Counted from the first letter of the stretch, positions 24,720 through 33,029 are shown. The stretch: 64,000 nt of DNA from Fimbriimonadales bacterium (GCA_026129745.1 JAHCHL010000018.1:1-64000); one strand, 5' to 3'. Made by a program: numbers and translations. The notes: generated by a model not told the origin, from the sequence alone.

Positions 24720-25246
24720 TCTTCGGAAATCGCCCGAGCAATTGCGCTAACCACTTCTTCCGCGTTTGGCGCCACTCTCGGTTCAAATCTTGCAACGAGT
24801 TCGCCCTTTCTATTTACAAGAAACTTCGTGAAGTTCCAACGAATTTCTCCTGGAAACTTCGATGATTTCTCTGAAGTCAGAAACTCGTAAAGCGGGTGAA
24901 TTCCTTCGCCCTTGACTACGATCTTCGAAAACATTGGAAACGTGACGCCATAGTTTGAGGTACAAAACTCTTTGATTTCCTCGTTTGAGCCTGGCTCCTG
25001 GGACCCAAACTCATTCGCCGGAAACCCGAGGATTACGAAGCCATTCTCCTTGTTCCTCTCGTAAAGCGCTTGCAGTTGCTCGTACTGCGGAGTAAGCCCG
25101 CACTTGCTAGCAACGTTGACGATCATGACTACTTTGCCCCTGTACTTGGAAAGATCGATGGGCCTTCCGTCAATGTCGATAGCCTTGAAATCAAGGGGTC
25201 CTGGATTGGACAGGATAAGCGAAGTGATGGCGAGTGCAAAGATCAT
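24716..25246 (-). CDS. Glutathione peroxidase family protein (exported)
   Basis: The 176-aa protein is a thiol peroxidase of the GPx family. It has the cysteine active site NVASKCGLTPQY, the Gln/Glu motif FPANEFGSQEPG and the Trp-Asn motif IRWNFTKFLV. A second cysteine in KEFCTSNYG could act as resolving residue, in which case thioredoxin rather than glutathione would be the reductant, as is usual for bacterial cysteine GPx proteins. The N terminus (IFALAITSLILSNPGP) looks like a short signal peptide, which would place it outside the cytoplasm. It is a single gene. Confidence 0.9.
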   Translation of the reverse strand: MIFALAITSLILSNPGPLDFKAIDIDGRPIDLSKYRGKVVMIVNVASKCGLTPQYEQLQALYERNKENGFVILGFPANEFGSQEPGSNEEIKEFCTSNYGVTFPMFSKIVVKGEGIHPLYEFLTSEKSSKFPGEIRWNFTKFLVNRKGELVARFEPRVAPNAEEVVSAIARAISED

Positions 25247-25429
25247 TTTATGGCCACCCGATAGGCTTCACCCTCAAGTATACGTCCATTAGCGCTACAG
25301 TTCGCCCGAAACTGTGCGATACTGAGATCGTTGCGAGTCAATTCCCTGTCTGAGAAAGCCAGTTTGAGTGAGGGGGATGGGGTCGGAACATTCCGGGCTA
25401 TGGCCTAGTTTTTCGGAGTACCAACAATA

Positions 25430-25705
25430 GTGAGCAATAAGAGTTTGTATGTCGGGAATCTTCCCTATACGGCCAATGAGAGAGACGTCTTTGACTTCTT
25501 TGGCGATTTCGACCCCCAAAGCGTGAGAATCGTTGAAGGCAAAGGCTTCGGATTTGTAGACATCCCTGAGGATCAGATGCAGGCATGCATCGATGCGCTC
25601 AACGGCAAGGAGCTTGGAGGAAGAAAGCTCATCATAAACGAGGCCAGGCCGAAGGAGCCGGGTCGCGGAGATAGATTTGGCGGAGGCGGCAGGGATCGAC
25701 ACTAA
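25430..25705 (+). CDS. RRM-domain RNA-binding protein
   Basis: This 91-aa protein is one RNA recognition motif plus a short Gly/Arg tail (GRGDRFGGGGRDRH). RNP-2 is LYVGNLP at residues 6-12 and RNP-1 is KGFGFVDI near residues 38-45; both hold the aromatic residues that stack on RNA. Short RRM proteins of this type occur in cyanobacteria and other lineages, where some are cold-regulated. The start is a GTG without a clear Shine-Dalgarno sequence. A 6-bp hairpin (25706-25720) directly follows the stop. It stands alone between two transcription units. Confidence 0.88.
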   Translation: MSNKSLYVGNLPYTANERDVFDFFGDFDPQSVRIVEGKGFGFVDIPEDQMQACIDALNGKELGGRKLIINEARPKEPGRGDRFGGGGRDRH

Positions 25706-25849
25706 CGCAAGTTTCTTGCGATAGAGGCTTGCAGGCTTCGCCAACTACGCCTTCCAAGGGTAAACTGCCGATTGCCGACGCCAATGGCAGACGGCACAAT
25801 CCCGGCCCAGTACCATCGACGTCACGGCGCCAATCCACAGGAGTACGCA

Positions 25850-26890
25850 TTGTCAACTTCCTCAAACACTGGAAAGCGAGCCGCCCCAGATTCATCGGAC
25901 CTGCCTGAGTCCCCAGCGCTGCTCGAACACTTCTACCGGGAAATGCTGCGGATTCGGGTGTTCGAGAGATTCAGCGAACAAGCGTACCGAGCGGGCCTCG
26001 CTGGAGGTTATCTTCATGTTTACTCTGGCATGGAGGCCACTGCCATTGGATGGCTTTCCTGTATCGAAAAGCATGACCCCGTAATCACCGCCTATCGCGA
26101 TCATGGGCATGCTCTTTACTTGGGATGCGACGCGACAGCCTGCATGGCCGAGATCATGGGCAGATCTGGCGGCCTTAGCCGAGGAAAGGGCGGCTCGATG
26201 CACCTGTACAGTGCTGAGCACAATTTCTACGGGGGCTGGGGCATTGTAGGAGGACACACGGCTCTGGGAGTCGGGTTAGCATTTGGAACCAAATACCAGG
26301 GAAGCGACGCCGTAACTCACTGCTTCTTTGGCGATGGCGCTGCTAATGCTGGTGTGCTTTTTGAAGTAATGAACATGGCTTCTCTCTGGGACCTACCAGT
26401 GATATTCATCATAGAAAACAATGAATTCGCAATGGGGACCCGACTTGAATATCACGCAGCAGAAACTGAACTTCATAAGCGCGCAGAGGGGTTTGGAATG
26501 GAGCATGAGCGCATTGATGGAATGGACGTCCTCGAAGTTCGCCAACATGCAAGACGCATCATCGACCGAGTCAGGAAAACCTCAAGGCCATACTTCCTCG
26601 AAATCATGAACTACCGGTTCGCAGGACATGGTGCCGCTGACAATGACCAGTCGCTCTATCGAACTCCCGAAGAACTCGAGCGGGCCAAAAAGCGCGATCC
26701 AATCTTGCTGCTCGAAAACCATATGCGCAAAAACAACGTCATGACTGACGAAAAGATGGAGGCGATTCAAGCCGAAGTCGAAGAGGAAATGGAAAAAGTG
26801 TACGCCGACGCTGCAGCATCGCCAAAGCCTGACCCAGAAGAAGTCTATACCGATGTTTACACGGACATGTTGCCGGAGAAGGGTCACTGA
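25850..26890 (+). CDS. pdhA: Pyruvate dehydrogenase E1 component, alpha subunit
   Basis: This 346-aa subunit binds thiamine diphosphate and decarboxylates pyruvate or a related 2-oxo acid. It has the family core: GGYLHVYSGMEATAIGWL, YRDHGHALYLG and GGSMHLYSAEHNFYGGWGIVG. The ThDP motif is CFFGDGAANAGVLFEVMNMASLWDLPVIFIIENN. The TTG at 25850 with ACAGGAG six bases upstream decides the start; upstream in-frame ATGs lack this. The last base of its stop codon is the first of the pdhB start (TGATG). No E2 or E3 gene is present here. Pyruvate is favoured by similarity, but branched-chain or acetoin dehydrogenase E1 cannot be ruled out. Confidence 0.9.
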   Translation: MSTSSNTGKRAAPDSSDLPESPALLEHFYREMLRIRVFERFSEQAYRAGLAGGYLHVYSGMEATAIGWLSCIEKHDPVITAYRDHGHALYLGCDATACMAEIMGRSGGLSRGKGGSMHLYSAEHNFYGGWGIVGGHTALGVGLAFGTKYQGSDAVTHCFFGDGAANAGVLFEVMNMASLWDLPVIFIIENNEFAMGTRLEYHAAETELHKRAEGFGMEHERIDGMDVLEVRQHARRIIDRVRKTSRPYFLEIMNYRFAGHGAADNDQSLYRTPEELERAKKRDPILLLENHMRKNNVMTDEKMEAIQAEVEEEMEKVYADAAASPKPDPEEVYTDVYTDMLPEKGH

Positions 26891-27867
26891 TGGCGACCCT
26901 AACGTACCGCGAAGCGCTGCGACAAGGCCTGATCGAGGAAATCGAGCGCGATGAGAGTGTCTTCCTAATGGGCGAAGACATTGGACGATACCAAGGAACG
27001 TTTCGAGTTACCCAGGGCCTCTTCGAGCAATTCAGGCAGAAGCGAGTTCTCGATACGCCAATTTCGGAACCTGGCATCGTTGGCATTGCAATTGGCGCAG
27101 CCATGGTAGGATGCCGCCCGGTAGTGGAGATGATGACGATGTCGTTCAGCATCCTTGCTATGGATCAAATCATCAATCATGCCGCAAAGATCCATTACAT
27201 GAGCGGAGGACAGTTCAAGGTTCCCCTCGTAATTCGTGGCCCAGGGGGAGCGGCCAATCAGCTAAGCGCACAACATAGTCACAGCCTCGAAGGGTGGTAT
27301 GCACATGTGCCAGGACTAAAGGTCGTTGCCCCAAGCACAACGGAAGACGTCTACGGAATGATCAAGACTGCCATTCGGGACGACAATCCGGTCATCTTCA
27401 CCGAAAATCCGGGCCTCTATGGAATCAAGGGTGAGATTCCTACTGATCAGAGTTTCACTGTTCCGTTTGGTAAGGCTGCAGTTCGAAAAGAAGGCACCGA
27501 TATCTCTCTGATCGGATACTCGAGGATGGCTCATGTTTGCATGGAAGTTGCTGAGGAGCTTGACAAAGATGGCATTGATGCTGAAGTGATCGATGTGCGC
27601 TCGTTGCTTCCTCTCGACACCGAAACGATCTACAACTCGGTCAAGAAGACGAACCGAGCACTCGTAATGTATGAGGACTGGAGGTCAGGTGGGTTCGGTG
27701 CAGAAATCGTAGCGAGAATTCAAGAGGACTGTTTCGATTACCTTGACGCGCCAGTCGGCAGAATCGGTGGACTCAATGTGCCAATGCCCTATGCTCGAAA
27801 TCTCGAATTGCTTTGCATTCCGAACAAAGAAGTTGGACTGGCCAAAGCACGAGAAGTACTAGGTTAG
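26890..27867 (+). CDS. pdhB: Pyruvate dehydrogenase E1 component, beta subunit
   Basis: The 325-aa beta subunit completes the E1 heterotetramer with the upstream alpha chain. It shows TYREALRQGLIEEIERDESVFLMGEDIGRYQGTF, the conserved DTPISEPGIVGIAIGAAMVG, MSGGQFKVPLVIRGPGG and QHSHSLEGWYAHVPGLKVVAPST. The C-terminal transketolase domain has EVIDVRSLLPLDTETI. It is translationally coupled to pdhA by a one-base overlap. The strong conservation leaves little doubt about the family. Confidence 0.92.
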   Translation: MATLTYREALRQGLIEEIERDESVFLMGEDIGRYQGTFRVTQGLFEQFRQKRVLDTPISEPGIVGIAIGAAMVGCRPVVEMMTMSFSILAMDQIINHAAKIHYMSGGQFKVPLVIRGPGGAANQLSAQHSHSLEGWYAHVPGLKVVAPSTTEDVYGMIKTAIRDDNPVIFTENPGLYGIKGEIPTDQSFTVPFGKAAVRKEGTDISLIGYSRMAHVCMEVAEELDKDGIDAEVIDVRSLLPLDTETIYNSVKKTNRALVMYEDWRSGGFGAEIVARIQEDCFDYLDAPVGRIGGLNVPMPYARNLELLCIPNKEVGLAKAREVLG

Positions 27868-27912
27868 CTTGCGATTGCCATAAGACTCATTAACGCAACA
27901 GAGGAAGAAAAG

Positions 27913-28344
27913 ATGACAGGACAGGAACTACTCATTTTTCAGATCGAGACCACAGCCAGTCAAGTTGAACGGGCAATTGAAGGATTGAGTGACTCAGACA
28001 TGGGGCACAAGGTCTCTGGGGAATGCATGGATATCGGTTCGATACTCGAACATCTATGCGAATGCAGGGTTGCATTTTTGGCAGAGAGTGCAGGAAACAA
28101 GCACAATTGGGGAACTTACCAGGCTCCTGACCGCTCACTCGCCGGTCTTCGCAACACATTCAGAGAACTGACAGAAAAAGCTGTCGAGCTGGTGAAATCC
28201 CACGGCAGCGAGGACGTCTTGAAGCACGGCTCCGACTTCGTGGTGCTCCATGATGCGTATCACGTTGGCCAGCTGTGCGCCACCAGGTTCACGTTCGATC
28301 GAGCGTTCGACCCGTACTCAATCTACAAAATGCCGACCCCCTAA
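27913..28344 (+). CDS. DinB-like four-helix protein
   Basis: This 143-aa protein has the DinB/YfiT-type four-helix bundle pattern: LLIFQIETTASQVERAIEGLSDSDM, a first metal-type His in SILEHLCECRVAFL and the closing pair in LHDAYHVGQL. Members bind a divalent metal, and some are bacillithiol or mycothiol S-transferases. GAGGAAG lies well placed before the ATG. It follows pdhB by 45 bases on the same strand and may be co-transcribed. The specific substrate is unknown. Confidence 0.78.
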   Translation: MTGQELLIFQIETTASQVERAIEGLSDSDMGHKVSGECMDIGSILEHLCECRVAFLAESAGNKHNWGTYQAPDRSLAGLRNTFRELTEKAVELVKSHGSEDVLKHGSDFVVLHDAYHVGQLCATRFTFDRAFDPYSIYKMPTP

Positions 28345-28446
28345 CGACTTTTCCTCGCGACATGGGTCTCAGACTTCAATTTCGCGAAATCGGGAGACCA
28401 AAGCTCAATGAGTGTCGTAGTCATTTGTGGAGACGACCAAAATGCA

Positions 28447-29250
28447 ATGAAGAGAGGGTTCACGTTGATCGAACTCTTGGTGGTCCTTGGGATCATCGCA
28501 GTTGTCTCTGCAATTCTGTTTCCTGTCTTTGCCCAGGCCCGAAACGCTGCCAAGCAAGCGAACTGTATCAGCAATATGCGCCAGATTGGTGTCGCGTCAC
28601 AGATTTACGCAAGCGACCATGATGAGACCTGGGCACCCTCTGTGAATTGGCTGCCAGAGCCAGGATTTGCACCCCAACAGGTTTGGGTCGGCTACGACAA
28701 CAACAATCAGGGGATCCTTGGTGGCTTTTGGGGCCGCGTGAATGAGCCGGCAAGAAACCAGAAGCGACCAGGTGCGATCGACACCTATCTCCAAAGCGAC
28801 CAGATTAAGCGATGCCCAATGATGCCGCGAACATGGCAGATGGCGTACTGCCTCAATTGGTTCAATCCTCTTTATGGGTCACCTTACTATGCGACTAACC
28901 CGGCCGCGCAAGGAAACGAATTCGGGCCTGGATCTAAAACTTGCTCGATTGCGCCGGATGGAACTTTCACATGCACTGCCGCCGCGAATCATGACATTCA
29001 GAATCCTTCGCAGACGCTTGTGGCCTGGGAGCATGACGCGAGAGTGCCAATGTGCAACTTTCTCCAAGGTTATGACTGGTTTCTCCAGGCTCCTGCCGTT
29101 CAAGATCTTCGCAGCCACTTCCACTTTTTGCATCGGGACGCAGCGATTGTCCTATGGGCGGACACCCATGTGAAGCGCATTCCGTTCGGAAATCTAACCC
29201 GACCCATGTTCTCTTGCCGGAAAGACATCTATCCAGATGGCTGGGAATAG
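28447..29250 (+). CDS. Pseudopilin-like protein (prepilin N-methylation leader)
   Basis: A type II/IV prepilin leader MKRG|FTLIELLVVLGIIAVVSAILFPVF begins at the ATG at 28447. Cleavage by prepilin peptidase after Gly and methylation of Phe are expected. After the hydrophobic helix comes ARNAAKQANCISNMRQIGVASQIYASDHDETW, the standard start of the large pseudopilin-like proteins of Armatimonadota and Planctomycetes. The C-terminal FHFLHRDAAIVLWADTHVKRIPFGNL corresponds to their H..G..WADGH motif, here with Thr in place of Gly. The mature 260-aa protein likely sits at the envelope in a pilus-like or secretion structure. No T2SS machinery genes are nearby. Confidence 0.87.
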   Translation: MKRGFTLIELLVVLGIIAVVSAILFPVFAQARNAAKQANCISNMRQIGVASQIYASDHDETWAPSVNWLPEPGFAPQQVWVGYDNNNQGILGGFWGRVNEPARNQKRPGAIDTYLQSDQIKRCPMMPRTWQMAYCLNWFNPLYGSPYYATNPAAQGNEFGPGSKTCSIAPDGTFTCTAAANHDIQNPSQTLVAWEHDARVPMCNFLQGYDWFLQAPAVQDLRSHFHFLHRDAAIVLWADTHVKRIPFGNLTRPMFSCRKDIYPDGWE

Positions 29251-29252
29251 GA

Positions 29253-29558
29253 TCACCGTCTAGGTAAGTACCAAATAGCGTTTGTCGCAGGGTCGACAAC
29301 AAAGCTGCCCTCAGGTACGAAGCCTTGCCCTTGCCGACCTCCCTGTGGAGGTTGGAACCCAAAAATTGCCAACGTGCTTATTTCCGGAAATGGTATCGGA
29401 TTACCCTGCAAAAGGGCCACGATAGCATATGGGTCTGCGTGACGTACCTGAATCCGAACAGGCAAGCCAATCGGTGAAATTGGATCAGCTGCGCCCTGCG
29501 GCACTCCTTGCAGTCCGAGCATCAATATGGCAGACAACACTTCACCCATGCTATTCAA
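29253..29558 (-). CDS. Small secreted hypothetical protein
   Basis: This 101-aa protein begins with a likely signal peptide (EVLSAILMLGLQGVPQGAA). A short conserved-looking segment follows: LPVRIQVRHADPYAIVALLQGNPIP. It ends FVVDPATNAIWYLPRR. I do not recognise a family; the RHADPYAIVALL piece recalls secretin-associated short domains, but that is weak. It lies 42 bases after lnt on the same strand and is probably in that transcript. Codon use resembles its neighbours, so I consider it real. Confidence 0.55.
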   Translation of the reverse strand: MNSMGEVLSAILMLGLQGVPQGAADPISPIGLPVRIQVRHADPYAIVALLQGNPIPFPEISTLAIFGFQPPQGGRQGQGFVPEGSFVVDPATNAIWYLPRR

Positions 29559-29600
29559 ACTGGACGCACACCGTTGCCTTTCGTTTCGCCGGAGTCGCGA

Positions 29601-31079
29601 TCAATGACGCGCCCCGTTGCGCTTCAACCAGAAAAGAGAGAAAGCCCATACCACCAAGCAAATCCAAGGAAACACATGCCGAAGTGGCGAGACGAAGGAC
29701 GGCCCGATTTTGACCTCTGCCCTGGCAATTTCGGTCTTCCCTACTCTTGTGATGGACTGGATGTTGCCGCGCCAATCCACAACAAAGGAAGGACCCAACG
29801 GACTGCTCTTGACTAAAGGTAGCCGATTTTCAACCGCTCGCAATACCGCGCCGGCTTTCAATGCTTCGATCGCGTTGGTGCCCTGATACCAATCATCCAT
29901 CGAAGACAATGCGAGCAGATGCGCGCCATTGGATGCGTGCTTCCTGGCAACTTCCTCGAACAATCCTTCGAAACACACCAGACCTCCAACTTTCAGGCCC
30001 GCGACTTCGAGAGTCGTTATCTTATCGGCGAAGCGCATGTCGCCAGGTGGCAAATCAAACGACTTCACGTACCACTCAAGCCTGTCGCGAAACGGGACAT
30101 ACTCTCCAAAAATGACAAGCCGCAACTTATCTGCAAACTTCCACTCTCCGTCCCAACCATACAGGCTTTGATAAGCGCCATCTTTCGTATTCCTTTGCAC
30201 ACCTACGACGAACGGAACATCGTAAACCCACTCGAACGGTCCAACAGGTGCTTCACCGTCAAAACCCTCCGCAAGATGCTCAGGAAGTACGATCAAATCG
30301 CGCTTCGTTGCCGCTCCGAGCTGCATAACTTCAGGAACTTTCTTAGCAAGTTCGACACTTCTGACAGTTTCATCACCAAATGCTAGATCTACGCCTGGCT
30401 GCCCAGCAACTAGCCACTTAGTGTCTGCGGCCGGGTCGTAGCTGTAACTGACAATCGATCCACCTATGAATAGCAAAGTACAGAGTAGATAGGGTCTGAA
30501 TCGCTTCACTTCCAGTCTTGCAAAAAGCAATGCCACAGAAACATTGAACAGCACTATGAAGGCACCTAAGAGATAAATGCCCCCCCACCAGGCTGGCTGC
30601 AATAGAATTGGCAGCTTATGCAAGGATGTTCCGAGCTGAGACCAAGGAAAATAAATGTAAGGAACAATTGACCTGCTAAATTCGACACCAGCCCAGATCA
30701 GAGGAACTGCCCAATACCAACCCTTCGCCCAAGCTCGTGATGCGCCAATAGCGAAAAGGCCAAAGTAGATCGCAAAGAGAACACAAACAATGATCCAAGG
30801 AATGGCTCCCATCCACCAGGAACTTGTCCACTTTGCAACAAACTGCTGAAGCCAAATTAGGTTAATCAGTCCAAAGACTAATCCGAATACGTATCCGCGA
30901 ACGAATGCCTGTTTCCCATTCGTTTCTTCAAGTGACCACAACAAGGGAACGATTGCGACCAACGAAAGCAGCATAAGATTGAACGGCGCAAATACCAGCG
31001 CAAGCATGGCGCCCCCACTCGCAGCCAATGCGACTTGCCGAACGCTACTTGCCCGTCGGTTGGAGTCCTGAGTAGGCAT
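29601..31079 (-). CDS. lnt: Apolipoprotein N-acyltransferase
   Basis: Lnt adds the third acyl chain to the N-terminal cysteine of lipoproteins in the inner membrane. The 492-aa protein has six to seven TM helices in its first about 210 residues. A nitrilase-like domain follows with the Glu-Lys-Cys triad: Glu in IVLPEHLAEG, Lys in WKFADKLRLVIFGEYVPF and Cys in GGLVCFEGLFEE. A final TM anchor is at the C terminus. I take the ATG at 31079 (MPTQDSNRR); the upstream ATGs at 31109 and 31112 lie deeper in the preceding gene. The 5' end still overlaps the histidine phosphatase gene by 35 bases. The several lipoproteins in this window give it substrates, and an Lnt suggests a diderm envelope. Confidence 0.92.
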   Translation of the reverse strand: MPTQDSNRRASSVRQVALAASGGAMLALVFAPFNLMLLSLVAIVPLLWSLEETNGKQAFVRGYVFGLVFGLINLIWLQQFVAKWTSSWWMGAIPWIIVCVLFAIYFGLFAIGASRAWAKGWYWAVPLIWAGVEFSRSIVPYIYFPWSQLGTSLHKLPILLQPAWWGGIYLLGAFIVLFNVSVALLFARLEVKRFRPYLLCTLLFIGGSIVSYSYDPAADTKWLVAGQPGVDLAFGDETVRSVELAKKVPEVMQLGAATKRDLIVLPEHLAEGFDGEAPVGPFEWVYDVPFVVGVQRNTKDGAYQSLYGWDGEWKFADKLRLVIFGEYVPFRDRLEWYVKSFDLPPGDMRFADKITTLEVAGLKVGGLVCFEGLFEEVARKHASNGAHLLALSSMDDWYQGTNAIEALKAGAVLRAVENRLPLVKSSPLGPSFVVDWRGNIQSITRVGKTEIARAEVKIGPSFVSPLRHVFPWICLVVWAFSLFWLKRNGARH

Positions 31080-31698
31080 CGATTGGAGATTCAGCAAGGT
31101 GAGAGACATCATCGAATCGGACTAGTCTCCTGCGGCCATTTGGCAAGAACCGGATTTCGGTAACCGAGCAATTACGTATTCTAAATGCATTCGCCGTTGC
31201 AGGCGAAGCGCCAATGGCAACTGCAATGAGAGAAGAAATGGTTCCTCCGTGGGACATTACAAGAATTGTCCCCTCATGGTGGGATTTGAGGATGTCTGCT
31301 GCAAAGTAGCCCGCCCTACAAAACACATCGATTCCCGTCTCGCCGTTGGGCGGCGACAGAATAGTAGGATCGGCATGATAGGCGTCAAAGCGTTCCGGAT
31401 CGTTGGAGTGTGCTTCGCTCTGAGTAAGTCCTTCCCAGCTTCCATAATTTCGTTCAATCAATCTACTGTCGATGATTGGTTCACAATTCGCATTTCGCGC
31501 GATTGCTTCAACAGTCTGCAACACTCTTTGCATAGGACTGCAATAGATGGCTGCAAAGCGTTCGTGACTCAGAGCTTTCGCAAGGTCTGCCGCTTGTTGC
31601 TTTCCGGTCTCATCTAGCGGAATATCTGCATGACCTTGATTGCGGCCTGTGAGGTTCCAATTCGTCTGACCGTGGCGCACGGCAAGAACTCGAAGCAT
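31045..31698 (-). CDS. Histidine phosphatase family protein (PhoE/CobC/GpmB-like)
   Basis: The 217-aa enzyme is of the phosphoglycerate-mutase-like superfamily. The catalytic His is in LAVRHGQTNWNLTGRNQG, the Arg pair includes YCSPMQRVLQT, the acid lies in LIERNYGSWEGLT and the second His in LVMSHGGTISSL. Family members act on sugar phosphates, alpha-ribazole phosphate (CobC) or other small phosphoesters, and the substrate cannot be told here. The ATG at 31698 places the RHG motif six residues in. It lies between the Clp1-like gene and lnt in a compact minus-strand operon. Confidence 0.88.
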   Translation of the reverse strand: MLRVLAVRHGQTNWNLTGRNQGHADIPLDETGKQQAADLAKALSHERFAAIYCSPMQRVLQTVEAIARNANCEPIIDSRLIERNYGSWEGLTQSEAHSNDPERFDAYHADPTILSPPNGETGIDVFCRAGYFAADILKSHHEGTILVMSHGGTISSLIAVAIGASPATANAFRIRNCSVTEIRFLPNGRRRLVRFDDVSHLAESPIDAYSGLQPTGK

Positions 31699-31706
31699 AT
31701 TGGGTG

Positions 31707-32657
31707 TTATACCTGCCACGGACGCAATTCACCCAGTTCGTGGCCCAATGCATCTGTCCGCCAGATGCCAAAGTGGAGCGTCGCGTTGATGCTGGGAGGC
31801 TCAATTGGCGACTCAATCCTGAGGTACTCCGAGTGAAAGTCAATAGAAACAATGCGACCGACTCCAACATGTTCGCCGTGCGCGTTCTCGAATCCGATAA
31901 GCAATCCTTCAAACATCTTGGGATGAACGAGGTGTGCGCTCTTGCATCCAAACCGGTCCGCGCAAGAAGTTACAACTGAAGAATGTGGTTCGCCCGCAGT
32001 CACCACGTAAAGCGTCCTCCCGTCAACTTCGGCGTAATCGGCGTCCTTGAATCCCATACTCTTCATCTCCTCCAACTCGGCGACCTCCAGAGCAATCCCG
32101 GACCCAATTCTTGATCCCAACAGTCGCACATTCCTAAGCGAAATGTCGTGAACCTGACCATGGCCCAAATAGCTTCTTATAGCCGCTCTTCGGTACGCGG
32201 CAATGCTCTTGGAGCTGCGCTGCTCGGCGTCTCGATCGGGAGCCCTTGTTTCGACCTTACAATTCGGCCTTGTCTGCAAGATTGATTCTGGAGACTCTAA
32301 TCCTATTGAAATGACGTGATCGGGATCGAATACACGCAGAAGATAGCGCAACACGTACACCGAAATTGATGACAAGCTGTTAAGAGGCATTTCTAAAACC
32401 AAGTCCAGCGCTTCGGATCGTCTTTGTGCCCAAATGACGGCATCGATCGCTTGCAACGGAGCCCTATGCAAATGCATGCTGCCGATGAAGCGAATGCCAT
32501 CATGCCGTTCTTGGCCTCGCATAAAGTCTGCGCAACCAATTGGCCCAAACTGCGGCGCAGCAGGCGACAGATTGAGCCAGCTCGCTCCTTCACGACAGTA
32601 GTTCCGGGCGACGGTCGACTTACCTGCCTGTCTTGGCCCAACAATCAAACATCTCAT
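31707..32657 (-). CDS. Clp1/Grc3-like P-loop polynucleotide kinase homologue
   Basis: This 316-aa protein starts with a P-loop (LIVGPRQAGKSTVARN). The next motif, WLNLSPAAPQFGPIG, lines up position by position with the LDLDPGQPEFGPPG motif of Clp1/Grc3 RNA 5'-kinases. IRFIGSMHLHRAPLQAIDAVIW then matches their FVGS..P...P..Y.....L segment. The Asp residues and the Gly-Gln of the canonical motif are replaced by Asn, Ser and Ala-Ala, so kinase activity is doubtful. A C-terminal domain of about 120 residues (GIALEVAELEEMKS onward) resembles the C domain of these proteins. The family identity is inferred from ordered motifs. It heads an operon with a phosphatase and lnt. Confidence 0.6.
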   Translation of the reverse strand: MRCLIVGPRQAGKSTVARNYCREGASWLNLSPAAPQFGPIGCADFMRGQERHDGIRFIGSMHLHRAPLQAIDAVIWAQRRSEALDLVLEMPLNSLSSISVYVLRYLLRVFDPDHVISIGLESPESILQTRPNCKVETRAPDRDAEQRSSKSIAAYRRAAIRSYLGHGQVHDISLRNVRLLGSRIGSGIALEVAELEEMKSMGFKDADYAEVDGRTLYVVTAGEPHSSVVTSCADRFGCKSAHLVHPKMFEGLLIGFENAHGEHVGVGRIVSIDFHSEYLRIESPIEPPSINATLHFGIWRTDALGHELGELRPWQV

Positions 32658-32694
32658 TCAGTTTGTGGATACCCCAAAAGTTCTTCTCCTTCGG

Positions 32695-32700
32695 TATACT
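32695..32700 (+). promoter_or_regulatory. Candidate -10 element of the tRNA-Pro gene
   Basis: TATACT (5/6 match) ends 17 bases before the first tRNA base. I see no good -35 hexamer at 16-18 bases upstream, so the call is moderate. Confidence 0.4.
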
Positions 32701-32717
32701 TTCGCCTCTCCCACCGT

Positions 32718-32794
32718 CGGGGCGTGGCTCAGCTTGGTAGAGCGCTGCGTTCGGGACGCAGAGGTCGGCAGTTCAAATCTGCCCGCCCCGACCA
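32718..32794 (+). tRNA. tRNA-Pro (anticodon CGG)
   Basis: The cloverleaf folds by eye. Acceptor arms are CGGGGCG and CGCCCCG, followed by A and an encoded CCA. The D arm is GCTC/GAGC with AGCTTGGTA. The anticodon stem is CTGCG/CGCAG with loop TTCGGGA, giving anticodon CGG with the G37 typical of proline tRNAs. The T arm is GGCAG/CTGCC around TTCAAAT. It reads CCG codons. Its 3' end lies only 14 bases before the -10 box of the riboswitch transcript. Confidence 0.95.
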
Positions 32795-32805
32795 TCCACT
32801 CTTCG

Positions 32806-32814
32806 TGATATAAT
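32806..32814 (+). promoter_or_regulatory. Extended -10 promoter of the riboswitch-pseudopilin transcript
   Basis: TGATATAAT is a perfect extended -10 (TG, one base, TATAAT). Transcription would start near 32821, three bases before the first paired base of the riboswitch. A -35 would fall in the tRNA 3' end and is not evident, as is usual for extended -10 promoters. Confidence 0.7.
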
Positions 32815-32820
32815 CCCGCT

Positions 32821-33024
32821 GATCGTGAAGTTTGCGCTGTCGTGGCGCGAATGAGATACGGGGAAAGTCCGGTGAAAGTCCGGCGCTGTGCCGCAACGGT
32901 TAAAGCCCGAATGCCCGCTTCACGAAATCTACATCGGTCACCTACGAGCATAGGTGAAGCGGGACGGCGTAAGCCCTTTCCTCTTCTCCCTCACTCGAAG
33001 TTGACCTCATAACTATGAGAGGTC
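32821..33024 (+). promoter_or_regulatory. Cobalamin (B12) riboswitch, short class-II-like, with RBS-masking hairpin
   Basis: The aptamer core carries the conserved cobalamin-riboswitch segments in order: GGGAAAGTCCGGTGAAAGTCC, then CTGTGCCGCAACGGT, then the B12-box-like AAAGCCCGAATGCCCGC. The closing stem is CGTGAAG (32824-32830) with CTTCACG (32918-32924). The peripheral P7-P9-type region is absent, as in short class II forms. A hairpin with 6-bp stem CACCTA/TAGGTG follows (32939-32956). CCCGCTTCAC (32914-32923) can also pair perfectly with GTGAAGCGGG (32954-32963), which would open the aptamer stem. A last hairpin (33003-33024) buries the GAGAGG ribosome binding site of the next gene. This suggests translational control by a cobalamin; the direction and ligand form are inference. 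Confidence 0.85.
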
Positions 33025-33029
33025 ACTAT

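Noticed and set aside
25295..25744. A 149-codon minus-strand frame over the RRM gene
   Set aside because: It is antisense to the RRM gene, which has clear RNP-1 and RNP-2 motifs; the frame shows no domain.
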